Shown here piece after piece: positions 22,753 through 33,622 of a DNA stretch of 64,000 nucleotides; within the stretch, counting starts at the first letter, position 1; every line of letters starts with the position of its first letter. Where the stretch lies: assembly GCF_932294415.1 (NCBI RefSeq), contig NC_065545.1:42446327-42510326 (forward strand). Reading direction: 5' to 3'. This stretch comes from Quercus robur. Taxonomy: Eukaryota > Streptophyta > Magnoliopsida > Fagales > Fagaceae. The position numbers and the translations under genes are program-made. A model generated the notes under the pieces. It was not told the DNA's origin. It was given only the letters and a program-made list of their open reading frames with translations, and did not search any database.

Positions 22753-24654
22753 ATGGGGGGTCCTGAAGAAGAGGAAGAAGCACTGCGTCTGAAAGGCATA
22801 GCAGAAACGAAATACAAGAAGTCGAACCTGAAGTCCGCCCTCAAGTACGCGAAGCGAGCCCTTCGGCTAGCCCCCAACCTGGATGGGCTCTCGGAGATGG
22901 TCACATCCTTCAAGATCCTCCGCTCCCCTGATTCTGATTGGTACACCATCCTCCAGGTAGAACCCTTTGCTCACATTAACACCATTAAGAAACAGTACAA
23001 AAAACTCGCCTTGCTTCTTCACCCTGACAAGAACCCTTATGCCGGCTCCGAAGAGGCCTTTAAGCTCGTCGGCGACGCCTTTCGGTTCTTGTCCGATAAG
23101 ATTCGTAGGAAAGAGTATGATATGAAGCTTAGGATTAGGATTCAGGATGACAATGTCAATGTCAATGTCAATCCTCCTCCTGCTGTAGACACTTTCTGGA
23201 CCGCTTGTTCCACGTGCCGTTTGTTGCACAAGTTTGAGAAAAAGTATTTGGGTCATAGTTTGGTGTGTCCTAGTTGTAGGAAGAGCTTTCTGGCTGTGCA
23301 GGTTGAGACCAATGATGGGGATGATGTTGTGGAGGAAACTAGGGTTCGGAGTGAGAGGCTGAGGAAGAGAAGTTTGGGTCTTGTCGGGAGATTTGAGCAG
23401 TCGGGTTCTAATCGGAAAATGGGTATTGGTGAGAATTTGACAAGTGCCTGTGGTGTGAAGGGAAAAAGGGGTAGTGTTGTGAAATTGGGAAGTGTGAATG
23501 TTAAGGGGAGATTGCACGGTGGTGGCGGAGTGACAAGTGGGGAATTGGAAAGGGAAGAGGATGAGGATGAGGATGGTGATGGTGATGATAGAGGTATATG
23601 GAGTGGTGGGAGGTTGAGGAATTCGGGTTTGAAGAGAATGAGGACTGTTGGGGATGTGTTAGAGAGGTCAATGCCGAAGAGGGCAAAAACTGGGGAGGAA
23701 ATGATGACATTGGCGGAGATGCAGTTGGAAGCAAAGCAAAAGGCGCATCAAGAGAGGATGAAATTGAAGTCAAAGGAAAAGGAGAAGAATGAAAGAGAAA
23801 AGAGGAAGGAGAAGGAGAGGCATGGAGATTTGAAGAAGAGTAGGGATTCTAAAAGTGGGGATTTAGAAATTGAGAGGCACAGGAAGAAGGGCATGGGCTT
23901 GGAAATTGATAGGCGCAAGGATTCTAGAAGTGGGGATTTGGAGATTATGTCAGTGGAGGATTCAGACTATTATGATTTTGATAAGGATAGGGTAGAGAAA
24001 AGTTTTAAGAGAGGGCAAGTGTGGGCTCTCTATGATGATGATGATGGAATGCCAAGGCATTATGGTTTGATAGATGAAGTTGTTTCGGTCAATCCTTTTG
24101 ATGTGAAGATGAGTTGGTTGGATTTTCAAAGTAATGGGGATGAGGGGCTTATAATTTGGGAGAAAATGGGATTTCATATTTCTTGTGGAAGATTTAAGGT
24201 TGCTAGGAAGACTTCCATTAACTCAGTGAATGTCTTTTCACATATTGTGGATTGTGAACGAGCAGCAAGGGAGGTTTATAGAATTTATCCGAGGAAGGGC
24301 TCAGTGTGGGCACTTTATAACGATGCTGCTGTTGATGCAGAAGGAAGAAACCTCTCTGCTAAAGATAAGCGGTGCTATGACATAGTTGTATTTTTGACTA
24401 GTTTCAGTGAGATTCATGGTTTAAGCATGGCATATCTTGAGAAGGTTGATGGGTTCAAGACGGTGTTTAAGAGAAGGGAGATTGGTTCTCATGCTATTAG
24501 ATGTCTTGAAGGAGATGATGTTCGGTTGTTTTCACATCAGATTCCTGCAAGGAAGCTTTCTGAGAATGAGGCTCCAGAGCTTTTGAAAGATTGTTGGGAA
24601 CTTGATCCTGCTTCACTTCCTTCAGATTTGCTTAGTATTGATTGGCGGAGGTAA
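22753..24654 (+). CDS. J-domain (DnaJ) protein with C-terminal DUF3444
   Basis: Single exon, 633 aa. The ATG at 22753 (AGAAATGGGGGG) gives the usual MGGPEEEEEALRLKGIAE start of this family. An in-frame ATG 57 bp upstream is less likely. Residues 1-55 form a helical, TPR-like lead (AIETKYKKSNLKSALKYAKRA style). The J domain is at about 62-127 with the HPD motif at 90-92 (LLLHPDKNPYAG), which stimulates Hsp70 ATPase. Cysteines 152, 155, 172 and 175 (CSTC, CPSC) form a zinc-ribbon-like motif. 265-400 is charged and low-complexity, with a Lys/Glu-rich coiled stretch. DUF3444 covers about 405-625 (GQVWALYDDDDGMPRHYGLI, PRKGSVWALY). Members are plant-specific, probably nuclear or cytosolic co-chaperones whose partners are poorly known. 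No break was seen. Confidence 0.95.
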   Translation: MGGPEEEEEALRLKGIAETKYKKSNLKSALKYAKRALRLAPNLDGLSEMVTSFKILRSPDSDWYTILQVEPFAHINTIKKQYKKLALLLHPDKNPYAGSEEAFKLVGDAFRFLSDKIRRKEYDMKLRIRIQDDNVNVNVNPPPAVDTFWTACSTCRLLHKFEKKYLGHSLVCPSCRKSFLAVQVETNDGDDVVEETRVRSERLRKRSLGLVGRFEQSGSNRKMGIGENLTSACGVKGKRGSVVKLGSVNVKGRLHGGGGVTSGELEREEDEDEDGDGDDRGIWSGGRLRNSGLKRMRTVGDVLERSMPKRAKTGEEMMTLAEMQLEAKQKAHQERMKLKSKEKEKNEREKRKEKERHGDLKKSRDSKSGDLEIERHRKKGMGLEIDRRKDSRSGDLEIMSVEDSDYYDFDKDRVEKSFKRGQVWALYDDDDGMPRHYGLIDEVVSVNPFDVKMSWLDFQSNGDEGLIIWEKMGFHISCGRFKVARKTSINSVNVFSHIVDCERAAREVYRIYPRKGSVWALYNDAAVDAEGRNLSAKDKRCYDIVVFLTSFSEIHGLSMAYLEKVDGFKTVFKRREIGSHAIRCLEGDDVRLFSHQIPARKLSENEAPELLKDCWELDPASLPSDLLSIDWRR

Positions 24655-26600
24655 TTCTGGTAATGAGTGCTCTGTGTATAGCTTTTCATCAATTAGGGGT
24701 TGAAGTATGTTAATGTACAGCAAGCACCCTTATGAGCTAATGACCATTCTCAGTCACCCTTTGTGACCTCTGTAGCAAATGAGGGTACTTCACCTTAACA
24801 CAATGCAGTCAGTTTATAACTACATTATCTTGTCTTTAATATCCTACATAAACAGAATCATGAGGTCAATGTGCTTCAGATAGTTTAAGTTCTCCACAAA
24901 TTACAATCTTTGTTTATTAATTTTGATGTGTGGGGATGATCGGATGGGTTGTGTTCTTGAGTGCATATCGGGTAATGGGGCACTTGCACCTGCACTCTGC
25001 ATCGCATATGCTTACTGTTAATGCTACTAGTTATTCATGCAATTCTGAACACTTCAAACTGTATAAGATTGTTAAAATTGGTGTAAAGAGGTCACTTCGA
25101 GCCCTAAATTCAGTCAATAGAAAAGCACACTAACAAATTCTATTAATTGAGGAAGAAAACAAACATAAGTGAGAAAAATTGCGCAGAATTGTTTGATAGG
25201 CTTCTATAATCTCGTGATCATCATAATAGTATTGTAAAATAAGTGGATGCTATTGTTTACATAATGTGAGGTAGAAACTGCATTTGTCAAAATCGCAACC
25301 ATTCCCGTCCTATTTATTTATTTTAATAAGTATTCCTGACCTATTTATTATCGAGTCCTTCCAATTGTATACTAACAATCTTCAAATAAAGTGTTTTAAC
25401 CCTGCAGATTGATTAAAATTAGGCTGTTTAATGATTTTGGACTAGTTGGTTATACCTTTTTTATTTTTGTTTTGTTTTGTTTTCCCGGGGGAGAGGAGGA
25501 GCAAGTTTCCCTATTCTAATAATTCTATGCTTTTGTCAATGGTCCTCAAGAAAAAGGACTACTAATTAGTTGTTGTATCTTATATATTGCATTTATAATT
25601 TCCTAATATCGAGTTCTCCTCAGTGATTGGTTCTGCACAACTTCATCTCTGATATGTCTAGTTGCTATGCTTGAAAAGCCTGTATTGAGTACCTATCAAA
25701 AAAAAGAAAAGCCTGTATTGAGTGTGAAATTTATATGCAACTTGTACATGACTGGGTTTACTAGTTGCATGGTGGCATTTTTCTAGTGTGTATTTTGGGG
25801 GGGAAGGTTGGAGTTGTTATAAACCTGCTTGTGTTTAGATACTGCTTGCATAATCAACACTATAAGAATGATGCTATGGATTGCCTGCTATTTATTTTGT
25901 ACTCCCTTTAAAGTATTTTTTTTTTCTTAGTTTATCATGTGATAAACATTTTTTTTTCAAAAATTTAATTGTGCATAATAACAGGTATGTGTTGAATTTT
26001 CATGCCACACGTGTGATGTAGGATAGAACTCATAGAAGCCAATTTTGATGTAGAATCTTTAGGAATATAGCACTAAATTAGGGTTCTTGATGAGATCTTG
26101 AAGATTCTTGATTAGGGTTGGTGTTTAAGGGTGTAAGCCTAGTTAAGTAATAAAAAAATTTGGATAGTGATTAGTGAATGAGCTTCATAACATTTAGATG
26201 TTAAAAGTTAAAACCATGAATAGAACAAGAAACAAGCAAGATAAACCCTAGAAATAACATCTAGTTTCCTACACAAAATCATTCTTAGATAGGAGAAGGC
26301 AATTACACTCTTAAGCTGCTGGCATTTTATTATAGTTAATCTCGCCATCTGTCTATTATTGAATACATTAAATACTCTTGTATAGGCTATTTGCCAGTAC
26401 TACTTCTAGAAGGAATAGGATTGCTAAATAACCTTTATCTAGAAAGACTGAGACTCCTAATTATAAAGAGAAGTAATTAAGAACTTTTAAACCAAAATAG
26501 AAAAAGGACTCAAAACATAAAATAAGACTCATGTGACTCTAGTATAACCCATTCCAGAAAATATGCAGTGACCCAGTTTAGTGTGTTGAGGATCTATTGC
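24655..26600. other. 3' flank of the J-domain gene and intergenic DNA
   Basis: The first few hundred bases are presumably the 3' untranslated region. No further coding signal is recognisable. About 26000-26580 reads like an old repeat, but no ends could be set. Confidence 0.5.
25673..25723 (+). repeat. 15-bp tailed insertion with exact 18-bp target duplication
   Basis: GAAAAGCCTGTATTGAGT at 25673-25690 recurs exactly at 25706-25723. The 15 bp between is ACCTATC plus an A-run, nearly the same tail seen inverted at 7432-7448. This is the minimal form of a LINE/SINE insertion: tail only, flanked by a target duplication. Confidence 0.75.
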
Positions 26601-26607
26601 TAGGTCA

Positions 26608-27460
26608 AAAATTTGGGACTTGGGCCTTGTCGTCGTTGTTGTTTCTGTGTCTTTCTCTGTATTGTGGCATTAGTTTGGTATTAGAAAGTATGAAAGAAAT
26701 CAAAGACTTTTGAATATATTATTATAGAAACATCTTTTTTACAATATTTGTATTGCAATAATGAGAAATGCCTTTAATTAAAAAAAGAGAAGGGAAGAAA
26801 AAATAGACTTAGCATCAAACAAGAATGTCTATTTTGTTTTGATACCAATTGGAATATTAAAAAAAAAAAAGGTATTTCAAAATTTTGGGGCCAAGGTCTT
26901 TTCATTGTTGTTATTTGTGTGTCTTTCCCTTTATTGTGGCTTTATAGAAGATCCAATGTAAAGGAATATTTTTAGAACTTCAGTGACCTTTTGTGTATGT
27001 TATTACAGAAAATTTTTCTTTTTATCATATCTGTATTGCAATGGTGAGAAATGTTCTTAATTTTTTTTTTTTTTAAAAAAATAATAAAAGAAAAAGAAAA
27101 ATAAAGAAAAGAATAGTCTTAGCATCAAACAAGAATATCTATTTTGTTTTTATACCAATTGGTGTAATACTTATAGAAAAAAAGTGTATTTTGAAATTTT
27201 GGGACTAAGGTCTTTCGTAGTGTTGTGGCTTTAGTGTGGTATTAGAAAGGATGGAAGATCCAATTAAAGGAAAGTTTTTAGAACTTAAAGGACTTTTGTA
27301 TATATTTATTACAGAAACATTTTCTTTTATTATATCTGTTAATGATGAGAAATGTTCTTAATTTAAAAATAAAAATAAGGGAAGAAGAAGAAAAAGGAAA
27401 AGAAAAGAAGAGTCTTTAGCATCAAACAAGAAGTCAAGAATATCTATTTTGTTTTGATGC
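26608..27460. repeat. Three degenerate tandem copies, about 270-310 bp each
   Basis: Units start near 26608, 26877 and 27188 with AAATTTGGGACTTGGGCC or close variants. They run through CTTTATTGTGGC, a poly(T/A) zone and TAGCATCAAACAAGAATATC plus TATTTTGTTTTGATACCAAT. All three are non-coding and have drifted. They lie immediately before a LINE fragment, and a link between the two is possible but unproven. Confidence 0.8.
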
Positions 27461-27584
27461 AAACTCATTCGTTATTTTGATACTCTATTCTTATTATGGT
27501 CATTCTGGATCTTCTCCCAACAGGGTTCATTAAAACCTGTTTCATGGTAATAGCTCTTTGAGGGGATCTAAGAGATTCCAATGG

Positions 27585-28070
27585 TAATAGCTTTCCATGG
27601 AAGAGTATTTGGTGCACAAAGACTCCAAAGATAGTTGCTCTTTATCTAGACAGAAACATAGGGAAATTTTTTGACAGGTGAACCCTTGTTAAAAGAGGAG
27701 TTGTTTTGGTAGATTGGTGTTGCATGTGCAAATAAAGTAGTGCAGCAATGGAACTTTTGTTATAATTGTGGAGTAGCCTGAGACTTGTAGTCTTGTCATT
27801 TGTTCTTACTATATGTTTGGGGTACGTTGGATGATGCCTAAGAAGGTTGTGTGTGCATCCTCTACTGTTAAACATCATAGGTATTTTGTTTGGATTATAG
27901 CCCCGTTATTCTAGCGTGGGCAATATGGAGCGAGAGGATCAATCATACATTTAACGTTGTGCAGTAATCAGTTATGGTGTTAGGAGTCCTTGGTTGTGAG
28001 ATCCTTGTTTGAATGCTCTTGCACTCTTGGTCCTATGGTCTTAATGATATTTGTTTGTTTGTAAATTTTA
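27585..28070 (+). mobile_element. LINE ORF2 end fragment (zf-RVT region), decayed
   Basis: The plus strand begins SFPWKSIWCTKTPKIVALYL, the start of the zf-RVT zinc-binding domain of plant LINE ORF2. A VDWCCMC motif and the dispersed tail of the domain follow. Several stops interrupt the frame (for example after KFFDR), so it is dead. No reverse-transcriptase core is present upstream, which fits a 5'-truncated insertion. Confidence 0.7.
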
Positions 28071-28182
28071 TTGATTCTCTTTCTTTTCAATATGTAATTC
28101 TCTTTATCATGTAATTCTTTAGGAGAACTTTTGTTATACAACTATGCACCTTGTGTGTGTATATTTATATATTGTGGGGGTC

Positions 28183-28923
28183 AAAAACTAACTAACAAAA
28201 TGAACCGCTAATCAGAATTTGATCATCACATTTAATTTGTAATGAGTGGAAGATGTATAATCCACATTGGGAGGTTAGAACAAGAATAGAAATTAAATGA
28301 TACGAACTTATTATTGATAAACAGCTTGGAATTAATCTTGCTTAGGATACATCCATCCAAAGGCAAATACAAGTGTTCCTCTAAACTCTTTCCTCTCTCT
28401 AAGTTTTTCTGCCCCTTTCTATGTGTGTTTCTCCTCTCTATTTATACCCCTAAGCCCTCTTATCATTAGTGGGCTGTCATAATGTGCATCAAGAGATACT
28501 TGTCCCATCCGGTGTTTCCTCCTCTCTTTAGATGATGAAAATGGATTTTTGGGGTATGAAACACTATTTAGACCAGTCATTTAGTAATAAATGCGGTTGT
28601 GTCAAGTAGGAACATCTAATTAATGCGAAGGTGACTGTTATTTGTCTTAAGGGTTATTTACCTTGGAACCTCAAACGATCCTTATGGGGCTGTGATTGTT
28701 GTCAGCTACTTCTTCGACATCAACCTCCTAAGCTGTCTTTGTTGTCCGAGAGTCATATATTATCTTGCATCAATTCAGGGATGCAAGCCACTTCTGTTGT
28801 CAGACCTTAGTTTATTTATTGGGCCTAAGATCACGGTATGGGTCCATTTCCTTGGACATTTCTACTCTTTAATGAGTTTATGTTCTATAACCCACGAAGT
28901 GTGGTTTGGGGACTACTCTCCGA
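28183..28923 (-). mobile_element. Candidate solo LTR with 5-bp target duplication
   Basis: A 741-bp unit opens TGTGGGGGTCAAAAACTAAC and closes near GGGGACTACTCTCCGA, flanked by TATAT at 28178-28182 and 28924-28928. On the minus strand GGGGTATAAATAGAGAGG (about 28434-28451) is a clean TATA element, giving minus orientation. The flank is low-complexity and one end is not canonical CA, so certainty is moderate. Confidence 0.5.
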
Positions 28924-28970
28924 TATATTCTAAGTTATATTATACTATTCAATATTTTTTATTGGATATG

Positions 28971-29045
28971 AATGTTAACAAATCCACTATTAGATTATAT
29001 TAAATATTATTGGATATGAATGTTAACAAATCCATTGTTAGATTA
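28971..29045. repeat. Tandem duplication with a 38-bp period
   Basis: ATTGGATATGAATGTTAACA, AATCCACTATTAGATTATAT is repeated from 29009 with two or three changes. Confidence 0.8.
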
Positions 29046-30118
29046 TATTTTCTTCTTATACTCTAAATGCTTGCAAAATTTCAAGATAATATGAAATTAA
29101 TAACTATGTCATCGATCAAATATTTCAATTTCAATTTTTTGTATATAAAACTATGCATAAAAGATGAGATTCTAGATTGAATAATAACTAACATCTGATT
29201 GTTATGAAACTTGGTATGCATGTCAAGAATATAGATAACATATAATTAAACGGTAGGATTTTTGAAATATTAATCCAATAAAAAGTTATTGTGAAAATGA
29301 ATTTTTCTGTCCCTATATTTTCACCCTATTTCCATTTTGGTCCTCACTTTTTCATTTTTCAGTAAAACCTTCACTCTTGAGAGAAAATAACACGATTCCA
29401 CCCATTTGTTGGGTTGTGCCAAACAATTTGAAAGGTTGGACGGTCTCTAAACAAAAAAAACCCAAGGGCTCCTAAGCTAAAAAAAATAAAATAATGTGTA
29501 GAACCAAAAATCATAGATTTAGAAATTCGATTACATGAGGGGAAAGTGTTATACATCCCACAACGCCTATTCAAAAAGATAGTACCTTGTTTCAAATTTA
29601 ATTTTTAAATCTCACAATTTAAATAACAATTGAAATATTTGGCATTTGGTTTTAAAGAAAATATATTATGCGTGCAATGACATGAAACAAAGGTAAAATC
29701 TATTCTAGAATGACATGTGAGAATGACATGGACAATCTATCCTAGAATGACATGAGGATGCATGACATATACATAATCTACCATAAGGTGACCTTTTGTG
29801 TATGTATGGACATGTGAACAATTTATTTTAGAAAGTGGGATAAAAAAATATAGCTAAACATGTGATCGCAAAACATTTATTAGGAAAGTGGGCATCAATT
29901 AATTTTTACTTCTTTTAAAGAGAGAGAAAAAAAAAAAGTCATGTTTCTTCTTTATCTTGCAATTTTAACTCTCTTTTTTTTTATTTTTTTTTTTATTTTT
30001 TTAAGACAAGTAACATTAACTTTTTTTTTTTAAAAGAAAAGTCACAGTACGATCCTAAGTTTTTTGGCACAAACTTTTTAAGTGGTAAGTTATGGACTTA
30101 TAATTATTATTTAGAATA
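29046..30118. other. Intergenic with possible LTR-element leader debris
   Basis: Between 29360 and 29590, CACTCTTGAGAG, CCACCCATTTGTTGGGTT and AATTTGAAAGGTTGG parallel the block at 17800-17890, suggesting a second decayed copy of the same leader. The rest is A+T-rich with T-runs near 29970-30030. No gene seen. Confidence 0.35.
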
Positions 30119-30123
30119 ATATT

Positions 30124-30792
30124 TGTAAGGACTCGATTTGTAACGACCCGTAATAACGCTGGGTTCGCACGTAAAAGGCCCAAACAATATCATTTGTAGA
30201 GCGTGGGTTTGAAAGGTTAGGTCTTTGTCACAAGACAGTGGGTTTTCTATGGTGTTCATACATAATTAAAGTGTGTGCGCCTTAGGAGTCTTTCTCCAGG
30301 AGGCGGGTTGGGAGGCTTTGGTTTTTGGCCATTTTTCCCAACCCCCTTCTGGATTGCCCACTTTTCCTTTTATACTAGCATGTGTTCCTTATCCTTCGTC
30401 CACGTGTAGGATCGACTTTTCCAAGACTAATATTTGTCCCATCAGCCCATATCTAGAGTGGTTGGGGGTGGTTGTAAAAGCTGGAGAGTATGGCTCTGTC
30501 AGGTGTAGAGTATTGAATGGCAGTAAGGGCAGCTTTCCCTGGTCGTTACACTTTCCAGCGTATCCTTCTTTATTGACCTAGATATTTTTAGATTTTTTCC
30601 AAGCTGCTCCTATACCGTTTTTGCCCTTCCTTTCAGTGAGACCTCGGACATGCCGAGGACTGAATCGTCCTCAGCTGTGTCCCAAGACTATTTTGTACTC
30701 GTATTACCGACCCTGGGCTATAACCTTCCTCGGCTTGGGCCTTGGGCCCCAATGAATAAATGGGTCAGGGCCTCAAATTATTGGGCCCCACA
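30124..30792 (-). repeat. LTR (3' LTR in element orientation)
   Basis: 669 bp, paired with 33623-34291 without visible length difference. Terminal TG...CA. The adjoining purine-rich tract lies at 30793-30810 when read on the minus strand. Confidence 0.9.
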
Positions 30793-31994
30793 ATAGCCCC
30801 TCAAAATCCTGCTGTCCGACCTCTTGGTTGGAGAGAAGGGTTTTGGTAATGCTAAGCTTTTATCACGGCTCGTTTAACTCTGTCCTTCATTAATGTTGGT
30901 GTCTCTTCATCTACCCAGGAAACATTCCGGGCTACGAGACATTCCTCTGAATTCATTCATAATACATTCCTGCTGTTTGATTATCCAAAACGCGCCTTTA
31001 ATGATTTCCCTTTACGAGACCATTTAAATTCGACGGTTATTGACGGTATGGGGAAGTGGAACGGGTATTTTCTCGTTCACAGATTTTCTTGAAAATCTGG
31101 ACAGATTAAATACCTTCCGTTTTGCCCTTCATATAAGAAGAAAAGCAAGAGGTTATTTCTCTTGTATAGAGACCCTTTTAATCATTTTGAAATCTGAAAC
31201 CCTTAGCCTCCTCCAGAGTTTACTTTATCCGCTAGTTACATCCTAACTTGTGATACATTCGAGATAGGAGTAAGTAATGAAGGAACCATACCCTTCCCAG
31301 AAATACCATGTTCTTATGAAGCTCAAAATGACTCGGTCAGGGCAGGGATGACAGAGACTCAAGATCCTTCTTACCCTCCTTTCAGCCAAAATCCGAAGTA
31401 GGGGCTCATCGCGTCAAACTTTTGGCGCGACTGAGCTGGGGTCGCCCATTATCAGTACCAGCCGCTCTCTTACAAGCATAGCTAACATGGCACCAGCGTG
31501 TTAGGAGTTAGGACTGACGCAGGGACAAAGTATCCCTGCTTCTTCCTCTCTTCCTTCACTGGTGCCTCCTTTTGCCTCTCTTTCTTCTTCTTTCCACCAC
31601 TGGATCCATCCTGGTGCTTTTCCTTCTTTCTCTTCTTCTCCTCTCCCGCCAAGGAAGTCCCTCTTCTCAATATGGGTGCCACTGAGGCAGAGTTTGGAAA
31701 GACTTAGGAGCAGAGCTTAACAAGATTTCTGTTTGTTTGTTTTTTTTTTTTTTTGTAACTCATTTTCTATATAGGCTTTGTTTAAGCCCTTCATTGTACG
31801 CTGTAACACCTCTTTACATTAATAAAGGTCGTCATTTCTTGATTTCGTACATTCTATCTCTTCTTTCGAAATAGTTATGCCGTGAAGAGACGTACTATCC
31901 TGTAATTTTTTTTTTTTTTTTTTTATACTATGAACGATGCTTGGGGACGAAATCCCAGTTAATGAAAAGATCTCGCTCTGTGCTTATTGGAACT

Positions 31995-32310
31995 ATCTGG
32001 TGTAATAATGTCAACTTGAATAAATGGCACTTAGGGCAGAAACCTCTTACTGAGAAAATGATGTTTATAATGAACTTAATAAAATTGTTCGGCACAATAA
32101 TGCCGACCTAAGAAAGCGATACTTAGGGCCAAAATCCCTTACCAAGATAAAAGATACTATTATGAACTTATGAGAGCTGTTCGGCACAATAATGCCAACC
32201 TGAACAAACGACACTTAGGGTCGAAACCCTTGCTAAATAAAACATATTATTATGAACTTAACAGAGTTGCTTGGCACAATAATGCCGACCTGAGAAAACA
32301 ATACTTACCC
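31995..32310. repeat. Tandem array, about 91-bp units, inside the LTR element
   Basis: GGCACAATAATGCCGACC and neighbouring ACTTAGGGYCGAAAYCCCTT words recur near 31999, 32091, 32183 and 32273. Four imperfect units. Non-coding. Confidence 0.8.
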
Positions 32311-32502
32311 CAAAAATAGTCGAGATGACAGCTGAATGCTCGATGCATTGTAGGAGGTAATCATCCGAGGATATATAACCCAAAAATGAACAGCCCCTAC
32401 AGGTTGCCGAGTAATAAGGCGTTTCACCATCTTCCTAATAACTTTCATAGCTTTAACCACTTCTGGTACTTGATCCGAGGATTGAGCAACTTAGAATTCT
32501 TA

Positions 32503-33383
32503 TTAAGTAGCTGACCTTTCCACAGGTTTGAGTTCGAGAACCATACAATACCTTGGTTCAGTCTAAAACTTGGTTTTTTCTTCTAAGTAGTTGGTTTCCC
32601 CATAGGTTTGAGTCTGAGGACCATGCAATACCTTGGTTCTGTCCAAAACTCGATTTTGATAAGTAGTTGGTTTCCCCATAAGTTTGAGTCCGAGGACCAT
32701 GCAATACCTTGGTTCTGTCCAAAACTCAGTTTTTTTTTCTTCTAAGTAGTTGGTTTCCCCATAGGTTTGAGTCCGAGGACCATGCAATACCTTGGTTCTG
32801 TCCAAAACTCAGTTTTTTTTTTCTTCTAAGTAGTTGGTTTCCCCATAGGTTTGAGTCCGAGGACCATGCAATACCTTGGTTCTGTCAAAAACTTGATAGA
32901 TATTGCTAAGTAGTTGGTTTCCCCATAGGTTTGAGTCCGAGGACCATGCAATACCTTAGTTCTGTCAAAAACTTGATAGATATTTAAGTAGTTGGTTTCC
33001 CCATAGGTTTGAGTCCAAGGACCATGCAATACCTTGGTTCTGTCCAAAACTTGATAGATATTTCGTAGTTGGTTTCCCTATAGGTTTGAGTCCGAGGACC
33101 ATGCAATACCTTGGTTCTGTCCAAAACTTGATAGATATTTACGTAGTTGGTTTCCCCATAGGTTTGAGTCCGAGGACCATGCAATACCTTGGTTCTGTCC
33201 AAAACTTGATAGATATTTAAGTAGTTGGTTTCCCTATAGGTTTGAGTCCGAGGACCATGCAATACCTTAGTTCTGTCCAAAACTTGATAAATATTTAAGT
33301 AGTTGATTTCCCCATAGGTTTGAGTCCGAGGACCATGCAATACCTTGGTTCTGTCCAAAACTCAGTTTTTGATAAGTAGTTGG
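32503..33383. repeat. Tandem array, about 79-bp units, inside the LTR element
   Basis: TAAGTAGTTGGTTTCCCCAT, AGGTTTGAGTCCGAGGACCA, TGCAATACCTTGGTTCTGTC repeats about 11 times (unit starts near 32503, 32584, 32660, 32743, 32827, 32907, 32985, 33062, 33141, 33218, 33296, partial at 33373). Linkers vary in length (T-run or GATAGATATT). Open frames on both strands here are by-products. In element orientation the array lies just downstream of the primer site. Confidence 0.92.
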
Positions 33384-33622
33384 GGGAATTAACCCCTCGA
33401 CTATGGCATGAGACCTTGGTTTTAGAGGAGTTAGATCCTCAACCAAGCCCCTAGAACCATCCGTGCGACTGACGATATGAAGCGTAGCCCCTAGTAAATA
33501 AACATAGTTCCTAGTGGAACTTTACGCTAGAACACTACAACCGGCTGTTAGAAATGACAAGAGAACTGTCTCGACCTACTGCCTATGGCAACACACAAGC
33601 CTTCCCCACAGACGGCGCCAAT

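Noticed and set aside
22867-23517. 216-codon frame antisense to the J-domain gene
   Set aside because: A mirror of real coding sequence on the other strand; no recognisable domain.
32563-33358. Repeated peptide frame (RTKVLHGPRTQTYGETNYL style)
   Set aside because: A by-product of the 79-bp array inside a non-coding LTR element; several disconnected frames, no known protein.
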